From: Notospermus geniculatus
Lineage: Eukaryota > Nemertea > Pilidiophora > Heteronemertea > Lineidae
DNA length: 64,000 nucleotides
Assembly (NCBI GenBank): GCA_002633025.1
Contig: NMRB01000622.1
Location: forward strand, 167,638 to 231,637
Direction: 5' to 3'
Shown here: piece by piece, positions 42,482-54,246 of the stretch
Position numbering within the stretch: position 1 is the first letter of the stretch
Layout of the letters: each line of letters begins with the position of its first letter
The notes under the pieces: model-generated
Told to the model about the DNA's origin: nothing
The model's input: only the letters and a program-made list of their open reading frames with translations
Databases searched by the model: none
Translations under genes and position numbers: made by a program

Positions 42482-42947
42482 AAAGGGCCGTTTTGACGGG
42501 CGTTTTTATCGCACCGATTTTAACGCTGTTGGCGATATCGCATCCAAAACGCCCGTCAAAATGCCAAAAACGCCAACAGCGGGTGACATCGCCAGCGAGA
42601 GAAAAAAGCCATGGTAAAACTCGCCGACGGAAAATCGCTGTAACGCTTCGGCGATAAAATCTCCGGTGAAAACATCAATCGCAGCGAGATGCGACATCGA
42701 TTTTTCAGATCGCCAGTGAAAATGATCAAAAAGCCACGAGCGATGCCTATCGCTGAAGCGGCAAAAAAAACCATGTCTTCACATGGCTACTAGTATTTTG
42801 TCGCAAGGGATGAAGAATCGCCCGTGAAAAGTGAAATCGGCGATAAACCAGCTGGTGAAAATAGTCGATCGACGATATCCGTTTTTACTGAGCGCTAAAA
42901 AAGTGGCGATTATCGCGGCGATAAAAACGCCCGTCAAAACGGCCCTT
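42482..42947. mobile_element. foldback element, AGGGCCGTTTTGACGGGCG ends
   Basis: Ends AGGGCCGTTTTGACGGGCGT and ACGCCCGTCAAAACGGCCCT. The interior repeats CGCCCGTCAAAA and GGCGATAAAA several times, suggesting nested copies. Confidence 0.8.
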
Positions 42948-43088
42948 GTTATGTTTACGACCTTATATTTAATGCCTTACTCCCGTGACCTGGTACAAAG
43001 CAAAGGTGGTTCGAAATTCGTATCCACGCCCGTGCTTCGATACATCTTGCCGGGAGGAATTAGGATACATGTATCATCGATATTGATG

Positions 43089-43290
43089 AATGGGGGAGCC
43101 ACGGTGGTGTAGTGGTTCGGGTCTCCGACTAGCGGTCAGAGGATCCCGGGTTCGAATACCACTGGGCGTGAGACTTTGGTAAGTCTCTTTACCTCACCGG
43201 CCTCTCTCCACCCAGGTGTATAAATGGGTACCGGTCGGAAATGCTCGGATTGTAGCGCTGAATGAGCAGCTCATCTGAGTTCTAAGAAAA
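43089..43290 (+). repeat. tRNA-derived SINE with long tail
   Basis: A box GGTGGTGTAGTGGTTCGGG and B box CCCGGGTTCGAATACC at tRNA spacing, followed by CACCCAGGTGTATAAATGGG. The cloverleaf is degenerate, so it is a SINE and not a tRNA gene. Confidence 0.75.
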
Positions 43291-43445
43291 GGTTTCAGGA
43301 TAATAGTAGAATGGGGTTAAAGTGTAAGTCGGATGACACCTCTACCGTTGTTGATATCAGACTATAAATCCAAACTTTAACTTTTTTAATAGGCAAGCGT
43401 GTGAAGGTAGCGTGTGAGTGTTCAGTTTGCAATATAGATCGAGGT

Positions 43446-44423
43446 TTATGTTGATTGTCTTTTACGTAACGAACCCACAATCATGCCAAACATTTCATTT
43501 CGGAGGCGTTTACACGCTAACAAATGCAAATATGAATTAAGGCAATAATTCATGTTTTCAAATATCATAAACAAGTTGAGAAAAATCCGCAGTAATTGCT
43601 GGATATCATCGGTGACTTCTCCTTCGAACACCAGCAAAAAGATATTCTCGATTCGGCTGAGAATCTGCAGGACAATAAACGCAGTCGTTATCAAAATTGT
43701 TGCTGACGTAATCGACGAGTCGTCCAATGAGGTCGTCTTCTTGAGTGCTTTGTTTCTTTGACTTCGTTTCACGGCTACTATGACACCCGTGTTCAAGATT
43801 AAAAGAAGAATGATAAAGATATAGACGAGCAGCGAATTCGCGATGATTGTGTAAAGGTTATCCCATGGTTCATTGAAGTGATACGGGCAAAACCAATATT
43901 TATATTTCTCTTGGAATGTACGGAGTGAAAGGTTAACGAGCCAATGAGCAAAGCCGAGTGCAGAAATGACGGCGGCAGTGACCTTGGCCTTGTACATTGT
44001 GCATATTCTGGCAGCTTGTAAAGGCCAAGTTAAGGCAATAAAACGATCGAATGTCATGACGACAAGTACCATGGGAGAAAGAATTTTACCTACCTCAACA
44101 CTCGACTGATAGTAAACGCAGTACCCATGTTTAACTTCGTTGTTTTTGAAGAGTTGCGGTGCCATTACTAGGAGATACCGTAGAATCATTCTACCATAGA
44201 TGTAGACACTGTCAAATACCGCCACACAGCGCATGTAAAAACAGGTCGTACTCTTCTCGTACTTCTTCTGGTTCATTACAAGAAAGCTTAGCGAATTGCC
44301 GATCAGCCCCAAAATCATGAGCAACGGGGGAATTGGAATTGTCAGAATGTAAACAACGATGTCTACGCTGTGTTTCAGGGGACTTCCTTGGTTGTAACCC
44401 GTCGTTGGATCACCGACAAACAT
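43446..44423 (-). CDS. cluster GPCR 3, intronless
   Basis: 325 residues from ATG 44423. Closest to receptor 1 in both coding sequence and flanks. Features: N-terminus MFVGDPTTGYNQGSPLKHSV, TM1 GLIGNSLSFLV, Cys in KHGYCVYYQSS, VMTFDRFIALTWPL, NLS at the TM4/loop border, WFCPYHFNEPWDN, TM5 YIFIILLLILNTGVIV (the usual TM5 Pro is replaced: YIFII for YIPII), loop 3 KALKKTTSLDDSS, and TM7 NYCLNSYLHLLACKRLRNEM. Fully open. The loss of the TM5 Pro is unique in this cluster. Confidence 0.9.
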   Translation of the reverse strand: MFVGDPTTGYNQGSPLKHSVDIVVYILTIPIPPLLMILGLIGNSLSFLVMNQKKYEKSTTCFYMRCVAVFDSVYIYGRMILRYLLVMAPQLFKNNEVKHGYCVYYQSSVEVGKILSPMVLVVMTFDRFIALTWPLQAARICTMYKAKVTAAVISALGFAHWLVNLSLRTFQEKYKYWFCPYHFNEPWDNLYTIIANSLLVYIFIILLLILNTGVIVAVKRSQRNKALKKTTSLDDSSITSATILITTAFIVLQILSRIENIFLLVFEGEVTDDIQQLLRIFLNLFMIFENMNYCLNSYLHLLACKRLRNEMFGMIVGSLRKRQST

Positions 44424-45060
44424 CGTGAAGCAGATATGATGCTGTCTTTAAATCTCCGTTGACCTCACACGAAAACCGGTGACCGAAAACATACGGGGAA
44501 GTGAGCCATTCTAGTTTGGGGCTATATGGGTGATGATAATGGGCAAAGATCAGTGCAAGCAAACATTCATAAGCGCTCATAAAATTTTGGTGCAAGGTAT
44601 TTGGATCACGTGTGATATTTAATGTCTGTAGCTGCCAATCAAATTGGCACGTTAGAAAGCAAAATATTCACTAATGCAACCTCCGATTGGGGTCTGTCGC
44701 GAATGCGTTGAAAGAAATCCTTCCCATTCGTTCGTTCGTGGCCTTCCTTGATAAAATTAGGTGAGACGGCTATATTCCAAAGAACGATATTTTTACCATG
44801 ATGTTGTTAAAAGGCGTTGCAAACAACAAATGTAGCCTATCAAGCCAAGAAGGGGTTTCGGCGCGCAAGTTCCTCAAACGAGCTGACAAGGATTGAATCG
44901 TTCGCCTGTCTTCACTAATTTAAGTCTTTCTTTGTTACAGCGCATGACTTGAATTTCTCTTGAAATGGGCGTAACGGTTTAATCCGAGCTGCAGCCATGA
45001 TATTCAATCCTTACTGTGTAGTCTTCCGTTTCAAGGTAGCAGGTTTTTCTGTAGGTAGTT
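44424..45060 (-). promoter_or_regulatory. conserved upstream flank of receptor unit 3
   Basis: Shares long blocks with 36667-37255 and 57279-57860, including GACCTCACACGAAAACCGG at 44461 and AAGCCAAGAAGGGGTTTCGG at 44847. Presumed promoter region of the duplicated unit. Confidence 0.55.
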
Positions 45061-45159
45061 TTGCAAAACTGATTTTGAGGTTTTGTTTCCTTGTGTGTGT
45101 GTGTGTTGCCATATACCATGACAGAGCCATCACGTTAATTTTGCCTTACGCAATACATG

Positions 45160-46180
45160 TACACCTTTAATCAAAAGTAAATGCACAGCTAATAAACTTA
45201 AATATTTCCCAAAATCTTCTGCGGATCAACCTTTGCTTTTCACGGCAGTTATTTAAGGCATCAAGACACATTTTGAGACCAAAAATATCATGAACTTGCA
45301 TGAGTTGTATTTTTGAGAAAAGTTTGAAATTTCCATAAAAACTTGTGATTTTCAATCGCATATTTTTTAGAAGTGAAACCAACGTCACTTTAAAGCCTGT
45401 TTGTTTCCCAGCAAAATTATTTTTTCAGGTTTAAAAAATTCCGTGATGAACAGAAGTTACAGAGCATTTTCCAAAATGAATTTCGTTCGGTTTTCCAGTC
45501 AAGTCAGGGCTATTCCTTCCGTCTCATTTAGATCTACCCAGCCTGCTGAATATTGTGAATAGGCCTATTCATGGCCTAGTCAACAATAGTTACTCCTGAT
45601 GACACTCCATCGAGTAATCCAAGGCCAGGCGGTCTTTTGTGTGAGATGAGTGCCGGTGTCACCTTTCTTAATTCCTCCTTACAATTCCTTACCAATGAAG
45701 GCAAGAGAGCCTACGTAACCTCTTATGGAATTGACGCCATTTACTAACTTGACCTACGATGAATGGGACTTATTATTCCGTGAGCTTGGTCTTGGGACAA
45801 TGAGGAAAGGTCGACTATAAAATAAGACTTGAACTGTTGACTGGAGTTTCGACTGAAACTTTCGAATAAATTCTTCATAATTGCGACATGGAAGCTCCAA
45901 TTGAAAATTTGAAAATTTATTCGTGTATAGAAACAGGAAAGCTTTAAAATGACGTTGGTTTCACTTCAAAAAAATATGCGATTGAAAATCACACTTTTTT
46001 ATAGAAATTTCGAACTTTTGTCAAAAATACAACTCATGCAAGTTCATGATATTTTTGGTCTCAAAATGTGTCTTGATGCCCTAAATAACTGCCGTGAAAA
46101 GCAAAGGTTGATCCGCAGAAGATTTTAGGAAATATTTAAGTTTATTAGCTGTGCATTTATTTTTGATTAAGGGTGTACAT
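45160..46180. mobile_element. 1-kb element with about 235-base terminal inverted repeats
   Basis: The left arm (ACACCTTTAATCAAAAGTAA...AAACCAACGTCACTTTAAAG) and right arm (CTTTAAAATGACGTTGG...TTGATTAAGGGTGTAC) are diverged inverses. The 500-base interior has no transposase. Confidence 0.75.
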
Positions 46181-46181
46181 A

Positions 46182-46320
46182 TAGGAGCAGTCAGCCGCGC
46201 TTATTGCCAAAAGATGGCAGCAAAGTTCTAATGGACCAATTCAATAGAAAATTCTCTTGATTGGTGCTCATTCAAGCATGAATGGGTCAGCCAGGCATTG
46301 AATGGGGCCGTAGTGACACC
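46182..46320 (-). repeat. 145-base interspersed repeat, copy B
   Basis: Inverted copy of 40782-40931, from GAGCAGTCAGCCGCGC to GGCCGTAGTGACACC. It lies directly next to the preceding element. Confidence 0.7.
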
Positions 46321-46879
46321 GATTGGTCAACTGACTGACGGTTTCTGTTGGGTCCAAATTCAGGATCTTGAAAACTGTTACCGGTACCCAAAGGGTGTCA
46401 TCATGGGTATCATTTTAGAGCTCTATCAGAGTAATGTTGAAAAAAATATTTTCATCCACCTGCAGCCCCCGTGGAACGTGTGGGAAGGGGTAAAAAGTCG
46501 GATTTGTGGCCCGTTTTGACCCCCTCAAGGGTTGCATTGTATATTTTCGGGAATGAAAAACATGTTGTTGTACTCACTGAGACCTTTAATTTGATACCCA
46601 TGTTGATATCATTTGAAGACATCAAATTTTTGACCCCTACTGTTAATCCCTTTGGCCCCTAAAAGGGCGGCCATCTTGGAAATGTGCAGGTTTTGTCTTG
46701 TGGTAACAAGCTGAATGTGTTCAGCATGTCCATCTTCATAAAAAAACAGGAGGAAATATTTAGTTACCAGAACTACGCTACGAAAGTGAAAAATAAATGG
46801 GCATGTCTCACGGCCCATTCCTGAATACGCAAATTGACCGCAGTGGGAACACCCAATCTCCAAACTATTCCATAACTTC
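46321..46879. other. intergenic, no gene recognised
   Basis: Nothing convincing seen. Confidence 0.4.
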
Positions 46880-47490
46880 TAAGCATTCACAGAGAAGCTT
46901 CTGCCAACTTTATGCATCCTGGCGATACCTGTGTGACTGTTTAGTGATCTCGTGCATCGCCCAGGTGTCATACGATGGTAAACCCGTTATTGCAGTCCCG
47001 AAGCCGTTTCCAAATGTCGATCTTGCAATGAATTTGTAACGGAACGGACTACCATTTTGATGTAAGTATTTATCCTGGAGAATAGAGAAATGTTGACCCG
47101 GTGTAACGTCGATCAGTGTTCCCCGTATTTCTGTGTTATTCATATTGTTTCCCTCCTGACGGATTAAGCGGCAACTAACCCAACAATAACCATTCTAGGC
47201 TGTGTCTATTGTTGGGGAACACTGAGCTACAGAAACACTCACAGATGTTGCACTTGCATCTACGCGTACACTGATCAACAAGTCAAATATAGCAACATTG
47301 TGAACAACATATTGGAGAACTGCTTTCCCCTGTAGGCCTACATAACACACTCACAACATTTGTCCAACAAGGTGTTAACCTACACTGAAGGAAAAATGTT
47401 GCCCCCAAAGCGACTGGTTGCACCATCTTGCACACTTTGCACCATTAGTAACATAAACTTAGTGGGCTGTCATAATGCATACCGGTGTAA
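46880..47490 (-). other. orphan 3' flank of a receptor unit
   Basis: Blocks GAAGCTTCTGCCAACT...GGCGATACCTGTGTGAC...CCCGTTATTGCAGTCCCGAA and ATGTTGCCCCCAAAGCGACT match the sequences just 3' of receptors 2 and 7. Where a receptor C-terminus should follow (after 47490) there is none. Confidence 0.6.
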
Positions 47491-47547
47491 GTTCTTTGAG
47501 TGACATTTTAGATAGGTGGAACTAAACATTGAGGAAATTCTTTGGTT

Positions 47548-47649
47548 ACTCTATCTACTTTTATTATAGAAACACAACGTTTCAAGCAGTGTACGGCCAG
47601 GGTACTCTGGTTGAAACGTTGTGTTTCTATAATAAGAGTAGATAGAGTA
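47548..47649. repeat. 102-base hairpin
   Basis: ACTCTATCTACTTTTATTAT and CGTTTCAA in the left arm pair with the right arm ending AATAAGAGTAGATAGAGT. The loop is about 30 bases. Confidence 0.8.
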
Positions 47650-48737
47650 ATGAAGTCATCTGATTTGCTGAAACCCTGGTCACATGATGACTTAAGTCAA
47701 ACTTTAGACTTAAGTTTCTTTGTGAAACTGGGCCCAGGCCTTTTGTTACAAATAGCCATAGATGTCATTTTCACGGCGTTGGGACTATTTGTATGGTTAT
47801 TAAGTCATCTCCTTGACTCTATACTANCAATGCATGTGTGAATGCCGTTTCTAGAAAATCATTAAAAGCTGGTTTATCTTTATGTTTTAACAAGTCGATG
47901 TTGGTATCTCCTGCAATAAATGGAAAAATTTTACCAAAAAGTTTGACAGAAAAATTGGATCGTGTAACGTCCCGACCTGAAATTCCGCCAACGTCACGAT
48001 GACGTCACGCGCGCAAAAAATCGGCACTTTTTCACTTGGCGTCTGCATTTGTTGAAAGTCTACGTCACCAACGACACAAATTCTTGCAGGATGTGAAAGA
48101 GGTAGATCCACCGTACCATTTCTCAGTTTCTTATTGAAATCCGTTCATCAGCTTCAGTTTAAATCCCCGTCAAATGTGTGCGTCACAAGTTTCATATCGC
48201 TGAATTGCTGCTTTATACGACGAATTTGAAAGAAAACGGTAGGCAGTTTCAGTGCAGCTGTTCTGCATCCCACCGGCGTTGGGTTACCTTGAATGTGACT
48301 GTACCTATAGTGTAGCCCAAAGATGACATTGTTTCCACGTATTTAAGAAAACATTGGGTTTTTCATATTTTTTCTGCTTTAAAATGGAATTGGCGAAATT
48401 GCAGAACCCCCCTTTGGTGGGTGTTTCGGTTGAGCGGTGCAGTTTTTTGTGTCGTGACGCATCACGTCATTCGCATCTGACACGATTACAACCAAGATGC
48501 TTCTCACGTGTGCCAACTTGCGACGGCTGATATTCGGATTGTGACCAATCAATTAACCTTAGTTTTATACAGTGCCACTGATATAGGTAATACTGCAATC
48601 GTATTGCCTTATCCAAAAGAAAAATCATCATATTTAGAAGAAAACTCAGATATTTCGCAAATTGGCGAAATTTTAGGACCACCTCTGCGTGATTAACGTC
48701 AAAATTTCGACGTCTATGGCAAGCCGTTTGTACATTA
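47650..48737. other. intergenic, no gene recognised
   Basis: A single N lies at 47827. No exon recognised, although the 5' part of the next gene may extend into this region. Confidence 0.4.
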
Positions 48738-48960
48738 ATGACAAAAACTAGGATTTTGTCTCATAAACTGGGTTTTTGTTAACAAAAACTCAGTTTTTGT
48801 CACATAATCTAAGATTTTGTCCCTACAACTATCATTTTGTCGACAAAAACACAGTTTATGTCAAAATGCTAGTTATTTTACACAAAAACTCTGTTTTTGA
48901 AGCAAAAACCATGATTTTGTTCATAAACTGAGTTTTTGTCGACACCCCCCCCCCCCCCCC
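48738..48960. repeat. minisatellite of AAAAACTNNGTTTTTGTC units plus C-run
   Basis: About eight imperfect units of 25-30 bases containing AAAACTGAGTTTTTGT or variants with AGGATTTTGTC. Each is itself near-palindromic. The array ends in a run of about 16 C. Confidence 0.7.
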
Positions 48961-49065
48961 TTGAAGATTTAAGACACTGTCCCAGGCACATATATGAACG
49001 AATCCAAGTTTGTAGGATTTCTCATTGGTGGCAACCAAATTTCCATATGTGTTCTTTACTGCTAG

Positions 49066-50908
49066 AATATCCCCACCATAAAGCAAGCAACAGTGCATCG
49101 TTCATCGTGGGAGTTTGGGTCGTCCAGCTGCCCGTTCCAATGCAGTGGGATCAAAACCAAGTACATCCGGCTAATTGTCAAGGGAATCGGATCCCACGTC
49201 GCTCCTAAACTGTCCCAGGTCTACATAGATGCGTGTAGGCCACTTGAAGGTATGACAGCCTTTCCGACCCTCTTTAGCTGCATTTCCAATGGGGATCCTG
49301 GCCCACTGCATCAATATAGGTGTCACTAGTAGTTAAAACTGACATCCCGATCAATTACCCACGTAAAAGGCATCCATTGTATAGGACCGTGTTTCGGTGT
49401 GCTGCCCTCTGTCGTAGCTGGGATCCCCATTGTTTAGGATAGTCGATGCTACTGCTGAACAGCAGCATTGCTGTGGGAGAAAGATTTTGTAGTCAAATCA
49501 CGTCAACAACATTCTTTGCTGATGCTGACGATGTTATGTACGTACATGCACATGTACATGTACGTGATACCTTGAGGTATGTTGTTCAAATGTAAGAATG
49601 TGGCCAATGTACGCAGCTTGCCCGATTTTGTCGAAAGGTGGCGAAGATACATGTAAGCACCCAATTCAGAGATTACTTCTGTTCTCCCCATTCACTTCAG
49701 CTCTGACGTCCGTGTGCGAGTTTGGTCCTAGTCGATTGATTGACTCTGGATACAGGAATCATGTCGTCCTTCGCTCAAACCTGGCAATGGTGACGAACAT
49801 TGAACACATCCTTTGGGGGATTGGGCGATCGTACGTCCAAGCAGACCAGGCTTCCTTCCAAGAAACTCGTCGACGTGGTCATCAGCCTTATGTCGAATTC
49901 TCGTTTAGGACTTCACGCAGTTTCATTGCCAAGCAGGTAACACTTTCCTCATGGTATGTGAGGAAGATGCAGTTGCTTGGCAGCATGGACGGAAAAACCT
50001 GGGTGCTGATTGGAAAGAAGGTGATGTATCTGAATGAAATGGAAATTGTAGGGTCACAATCGGGCGCAATGTCTTGGCTATTTCAATCAGAATGAACGAT
50101 ATGATGTCGAAGTCGAAAAGAAATGGACTGAAGAGGCATGGTCGTTGTAAATGTTGTAGTCCCCTCTAGGTTTCCCGTAAATGACACAAACACATTCTAT
50201 TCTAGAATCTAATCGATGAGAGATTTGACGACGACGACTTGCCCTTGCACTCTAAATTCTGGCCGCGGAGGACCTACTTTACGAATGACGCTGGCGGGTG
50301 CCCCCATAACTGTCGTGGCGTCCAAGTTAAGTACCTCCGACTGGTTGTCCAAGAGTCGGTATCAGCACAGGCACCGCGGTTCAAGGGGCTAGAGATCGAC
50401 GTGTGTTTCAATAATGATACTTGTAAGTGTTCCATGAAGTCTTTGCCAGCGAAATGGTGTCTTCTGTACCGGTTGTAACAGTTTGAATCGTTTCCACGAC
50501 CCAAAGCAATGGTTGCCGCGGGGAGCCCGAGGAAACCACCACGTGTGTGTCTGTATCCCTTCATGCCATTGTCCTTCTAAATGTAACCGAAAGTCTTGGT
50601 GTAAAAGGTTTAGGTACATGTAGTACTACCTGTTTTGTCTGTTTTCAGCTCCTGTACCCACTGTTGAGTGCAAAAGTACAACGAATGGACGTTCGTACAG
50701 CGGTTACCAGACCAACTCGTCCACCACCGGCTTGCCGTGCCGTCCCTGGAAAGACTCGCCCTACTGGAAGAACTCCATGTTCCCCGATGGTACCGTAGAG
50801 GAAGCATCCTCGTACTGCAGACACCCTGACTCCTATCCCCGACATCCGGGAGGGCCTTGGTGCTTTACGGAGGACGGAGACCAGTACTGCGACATACCTG
50901 CTTGTTGA
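49066..50908 (+). CDS. discoidin-like / kringle extracellular protein, four 3' exons
   Basis: Exons by splice sites and phase: 49066-49249, 49701-50020, 50206-50422, 50649-50908 (stop TGA). The second and third together encode one discoidin-like (F5/8 type C-like) beta-sandwich, with QPYVEFSFRTSRSFIAKQV, WYVRKMQLLGSMDGKTWVLI and GVQVKYLRLVVQE. The first exon encodes the second half of an earlier copy of the same domain (CSGIKTKYIRLIVKGIG). Both half-domain exons start in phase 0 with AAT and end in phase 1, the signature of exon-unit duplication. The last exon is one complete kringle with six Cys (VECKSTTNGRSYSGYQTN, GLPCRPWKDS, YCRHPDSYPRHPGGPWCF, YCDIPAC). These domains bind glycans, lipids or proteins outside the cell. 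The 5' exons and signal peptide are not found. The gene sits in opposite orientation inside the receptor cluster. Confidence 0.85.
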
Positions 50909-50984
50909 GACAAATATGATACTTATGAATTCCAATGACATTCTTGTTGGTTTATCTATTGCATTGACCCCTTATGACCATTTC

Positions 50985-51965
50985 TTATTTGTAACAGTGC
51001 ACTAAAGACGATAGCATGCTCAGCATCTCCATTCGGAGGCGCCTACAAGCTAAGATATAAATATACGAATTCAAGCAATAATTCATATTTTCAAATATTA
51101 TAAATAAGTTGAGGAAAATACGTAGTAACTGCTGTATATCTGCATTGATCTCCCAGTCAAACATCAACCAAAATAACGACTCGACTTTGCTGCAGATTTG
51201 CAGGATGATGAAAGCAGTCGTGACTACAATTGTTGCTGACGTAATCGACGAGTCGTCGGATGAACGCGACTTGCTCAGTACTTTGTTTCTTTGGCTCCTT
51301 TTGACAACCACAATGATGCATGTGTTGAAGATCGAAAGAAATATGATAGGGAAATAGGCGACAACCAAGTTCACCATGATCATGTAATGTTCATCCCATG
51401 GTTTATCAAAATTGTACGGGCAATACCAATGTTTGTATTTCTCTTGAAAACGGCGGAGCGATAGGTTCACAATGCCGAGAGCAATGCAGAATAAGACAAT
51501 GACAGAAGCAGTCATCTTGGCTTTGTGCATTGTACAAATTCTTGCTGCTTGTAAAGGCATTGTTAGCGCGATAAAACGGTCAAAAGTCATAGCCACGACG
51601 ACCAAAGGAGAGAGGGCCAGGCCTACCTCGACACTTGCTTGGTAATAGATGCAGTATCCATGCTTCACGTCGCTGTTGCTGAAAAGTTGTGGTGCCTTGA
51701 CGAGAAGATACCGTAGTATCATCCTACCATAGATATACAGACTATCAAACACGGCCATACACCGCATGTAAAAACACGTTGTACTCTTCTCGTACTTTTT
51801 CTGGCTCATCAAGAGAAAACTGAGTACGTTGCCGATGAGCCCAACTACTATGAGAATCGGGGGAATCGGAACAGTCATTATGTACACTGCAATATCCACA
51901 CCATATTTTAATGAGTTTTCCCTGGTGTGGTCCTTCGTCGTTGGAACGCTATCAGCCATTATCAT
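50985..51965 (-). CDS. cluster GPCR 4, intronless, divergent
   Basis: 326 residues from ATG 51965 (a second ATG is two codons in). TM1 VGLIGNVLSFLLMSQ, Cys in KHGYCIYYQAS, AMTFDRFIALTMPL, NLS before loop 2, WYCPYNFDKPWDE, TM5 YFPIIFLSIFNTCIIVVV, loop 3 RSQRNKVLSKSRSSDDSS, and TM7 NYCLNSYIYILACRRLR (N-S-Y-I-Y, nearer to NPxxY than its neighbours). With receptor 5 it forms a more diverged pair that uses LLMSQKKYEKST where the others have LVMNQKKYEKST. Its stop lies only 76 bases from the stop of the convergent kringle gene. Confidence 0.9.
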   Translation of the reverse strand: MIMADSVPTTKDHTRENSLKYGVDIAVYIMTVPIPPILIVVGLIGNVLSFLLMSQKKYEKSTTCFYMRCMAVFDSLYIYGRMILRYLLVKAPQLFSNSDVKHGYCIYYQASVEVGLALSPLVVVAMTFDRFIALTMPLQAARICTMHKAKMTASVIVLFCIALGIVNLSLRRFQEKYKHWYCPYNFDKPWDEHYMIMVNLVVAYFPIIFLSIFNTCIIVVVKRSQRNKVLSKSRSSDDSSITSATIVVTTAFIILQICSKVESLFWLMFDWEINADIQQLLRIFLNLFIIFENMNYCLNSYIYILACRRLRMEMLSMLSSLVHCYK

Positions 51966-53997
51966 GGAATTTTGGCGGTCCGAAATCGCCTGTGTATGAA
52001 ATATATAAACTTAGAACGCGAGTTCGCAGTTTGTATTTAATATTCGTGCGATTCCTTGATAGTTAATACCGTCACAATTTCCATAACATTTTGCTGATAT
52101 GCATATGTAGTATAGGCCTATAGGAGAATATTTCATCTTTACGGTCTCCCTGGTGATCTTGGTCTCCTCCGCTGCCTGGAGATATTTGGTAGCGAGAAGT
52201 CCAAACTTAGAAAACCTCACACCGTACAGTCTTTGTGCAACGATAGTGTTGGTCGTCAGAGTAAGAAGTAAACGAGTCAGTCAGTCAACATAGACGACTT
52301 GTTTAATACCTTATTCCGCTGACCTCCAACGAAAACCCGTCATCTTTTAAAATGAGCAATTTTTCGTTCTGGTCAATGATGTAAAGAAGCCCTCCTTTGC
52401 CAATGCCTCCTTGTGCAGTCTGGTCCCCAGACGTCACCTGGTCCTTGGATTCGACGTCGCGCTTTTGGCGATGTCTGTGAGTTTTGATCGGCGACACCTA
52501 GCATTAAAATTGCTCTCTCTGAACCCCACCTGCATCCGAAGAAAACGACTTTAAACTGATCCCTTCACCATCTGCTGAAGTCCTCTTTTCAGTGATGCTT
52601 TGAGTAAATGTGCCGTCTCTGTGTAACGATGTAGTTCCGAGAGGTAACAATGAGGCAACTGTAGTCTTACTGAAACACGCCTGAACTCGACCTTTGATAA
52701 GTCACCTGATTCTTTTAGTTGTATTTTGTCACATGATATCTGATATATTTGATGCCTGTGACATGGCTTATATTTTTTCAAGGTAGTTTCAGTTTTCATT
52801 GAAATCTTAGTGTAACCCTGTACGACCCGGTTGTACGGTCTCGTGGTAAAGGTGCGTACACGTTGCACGACTCACCGGGAAAATTCAGGGTATATGCACC
52901 ATGGTTAATGAAACAACGTGGGAACCAATTAAAGCACTTTTTACCCAGTAACAATTATTCTGATTGGCTGACGGGAAAGGTCAGCATCAGGGACAGCATT
53001 ACATCGATATAGAGAATGATGTATCCAGGATTTTGCATCCGACGGCCCTCAACGTTATGAATTCGCTGTCATGTTTCCTTTGTTATTGGTCTTACGGTGG
53101 CAGAATGAGATAAAGTGAGTGGAAATTAAGTTTAAGTTGGTTGCTTGCGAGCGAGTCATCTGATGGTCGGTAGGCTGAAACGGTCGTGACGTGGCCAGCT
53201 AAAAAATAAGTGAAGCTACCCCTTCCCTACCTCTAAAACGAAAGCCCGCAATATTTCCATTCATCATTGAAAACGAGTGGTCAGATCATCCAGGGTAACT
53301 CCCGAAAACTGCCGATATCTTCGACTCGGATGCCATCACGCCAACCAGAAGGCCGTAAAGAAAATCTCCAATAGCCGGTAGATGGCTGCCATTAACTGGG
53401 GTTACAGTACAGCATCAGAAAAACTGTGACTTGTTACATCGTGTGGACAACCCCTTTTGCACTACAAGTCGCGAATCTCCTACCACTACCTATCTTGGTA
53501 AAGAGTCGCGTCGAATAATGTCAAAGGGGTTTAAATTCAAGAAGGTGTTGTGTACGGGGGTGGCTGGTTGGGAGGGGGTAATTGCTATTCTATTCCTAAG
53601 CCAATGTGACGTGGTGGTGCGTAGGCTCAAAATTTTCTCACAAAAGCCTATCCCCTTATGTCATAATAAGCAACACAATACGAGCATGTCAGTTACAAGT
53701 TCCACCTGCTCAGAATCCCTGGTATGTCTCTTCGAAAAAGTGTAGCACTGAACTCACTCACCCGTGATCATTTCAGATTTGATACCGGTAATTTCGTTTG
53801 GATTCAGTGTAGGCCAACGCCTACTTGCACCTGCATTAGATGTGCACGGAGATTGTGAAAGACGATGAGCTCCCACGCGTAAAGGTGTCGTTGAGCCCAT
53901 TGCTCACGCTCAGAAAGTAACTATCCCCTCTCGAATAAAATATTGTATTGCCTCGAAAGAGTGGTGGGCAATAGGAGCTGTCAGCGAGTTGACCACT
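51966..53997. other. upstream region of receptor 4, no gene recognised
   Basis: GACCTCCAACGAAAACCCGTCATC near 52320 resembles the block upstream of the other receptors. The remainder shows no recognisable exon. Confidence 0.45.
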
Positions 53998-54140
53998 AGG
54001 TGTCACTAGGGCCCAATTCAATGCATCTAGCGGACCCAGTCATTATCGATCGAGCAGCGATCATAATAGATTTCCTGTACATTTGGTCCGCTAAGACTGT
54101 GCTGCCATCTGTTAGCAATATGCGCGGCTGACTGCTCCTA
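53998..54140 (+). repeat. 145-base interspersed repeat, copy C
   Basis: GTGTCACTAGGGCCCAATTC to GCGGCTGACTGCTCCTA; same orientation as copy A. Confidence 0.75.
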
Positions 54141-54246
54141 TTGCGGGCTACATACACACGGAAAGCCAAAGTGTAAGTCTTAGTGTGTTATACAACACAG
54201 CAACTGGCTTTCCTCCTTCAGTGACCGACGGGAGGTACCAATATTA

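Noticed and set aside
43089-43165. Functional tRNA gene
   Set aside because: Degenerate acceptor stem and a SINE tail.
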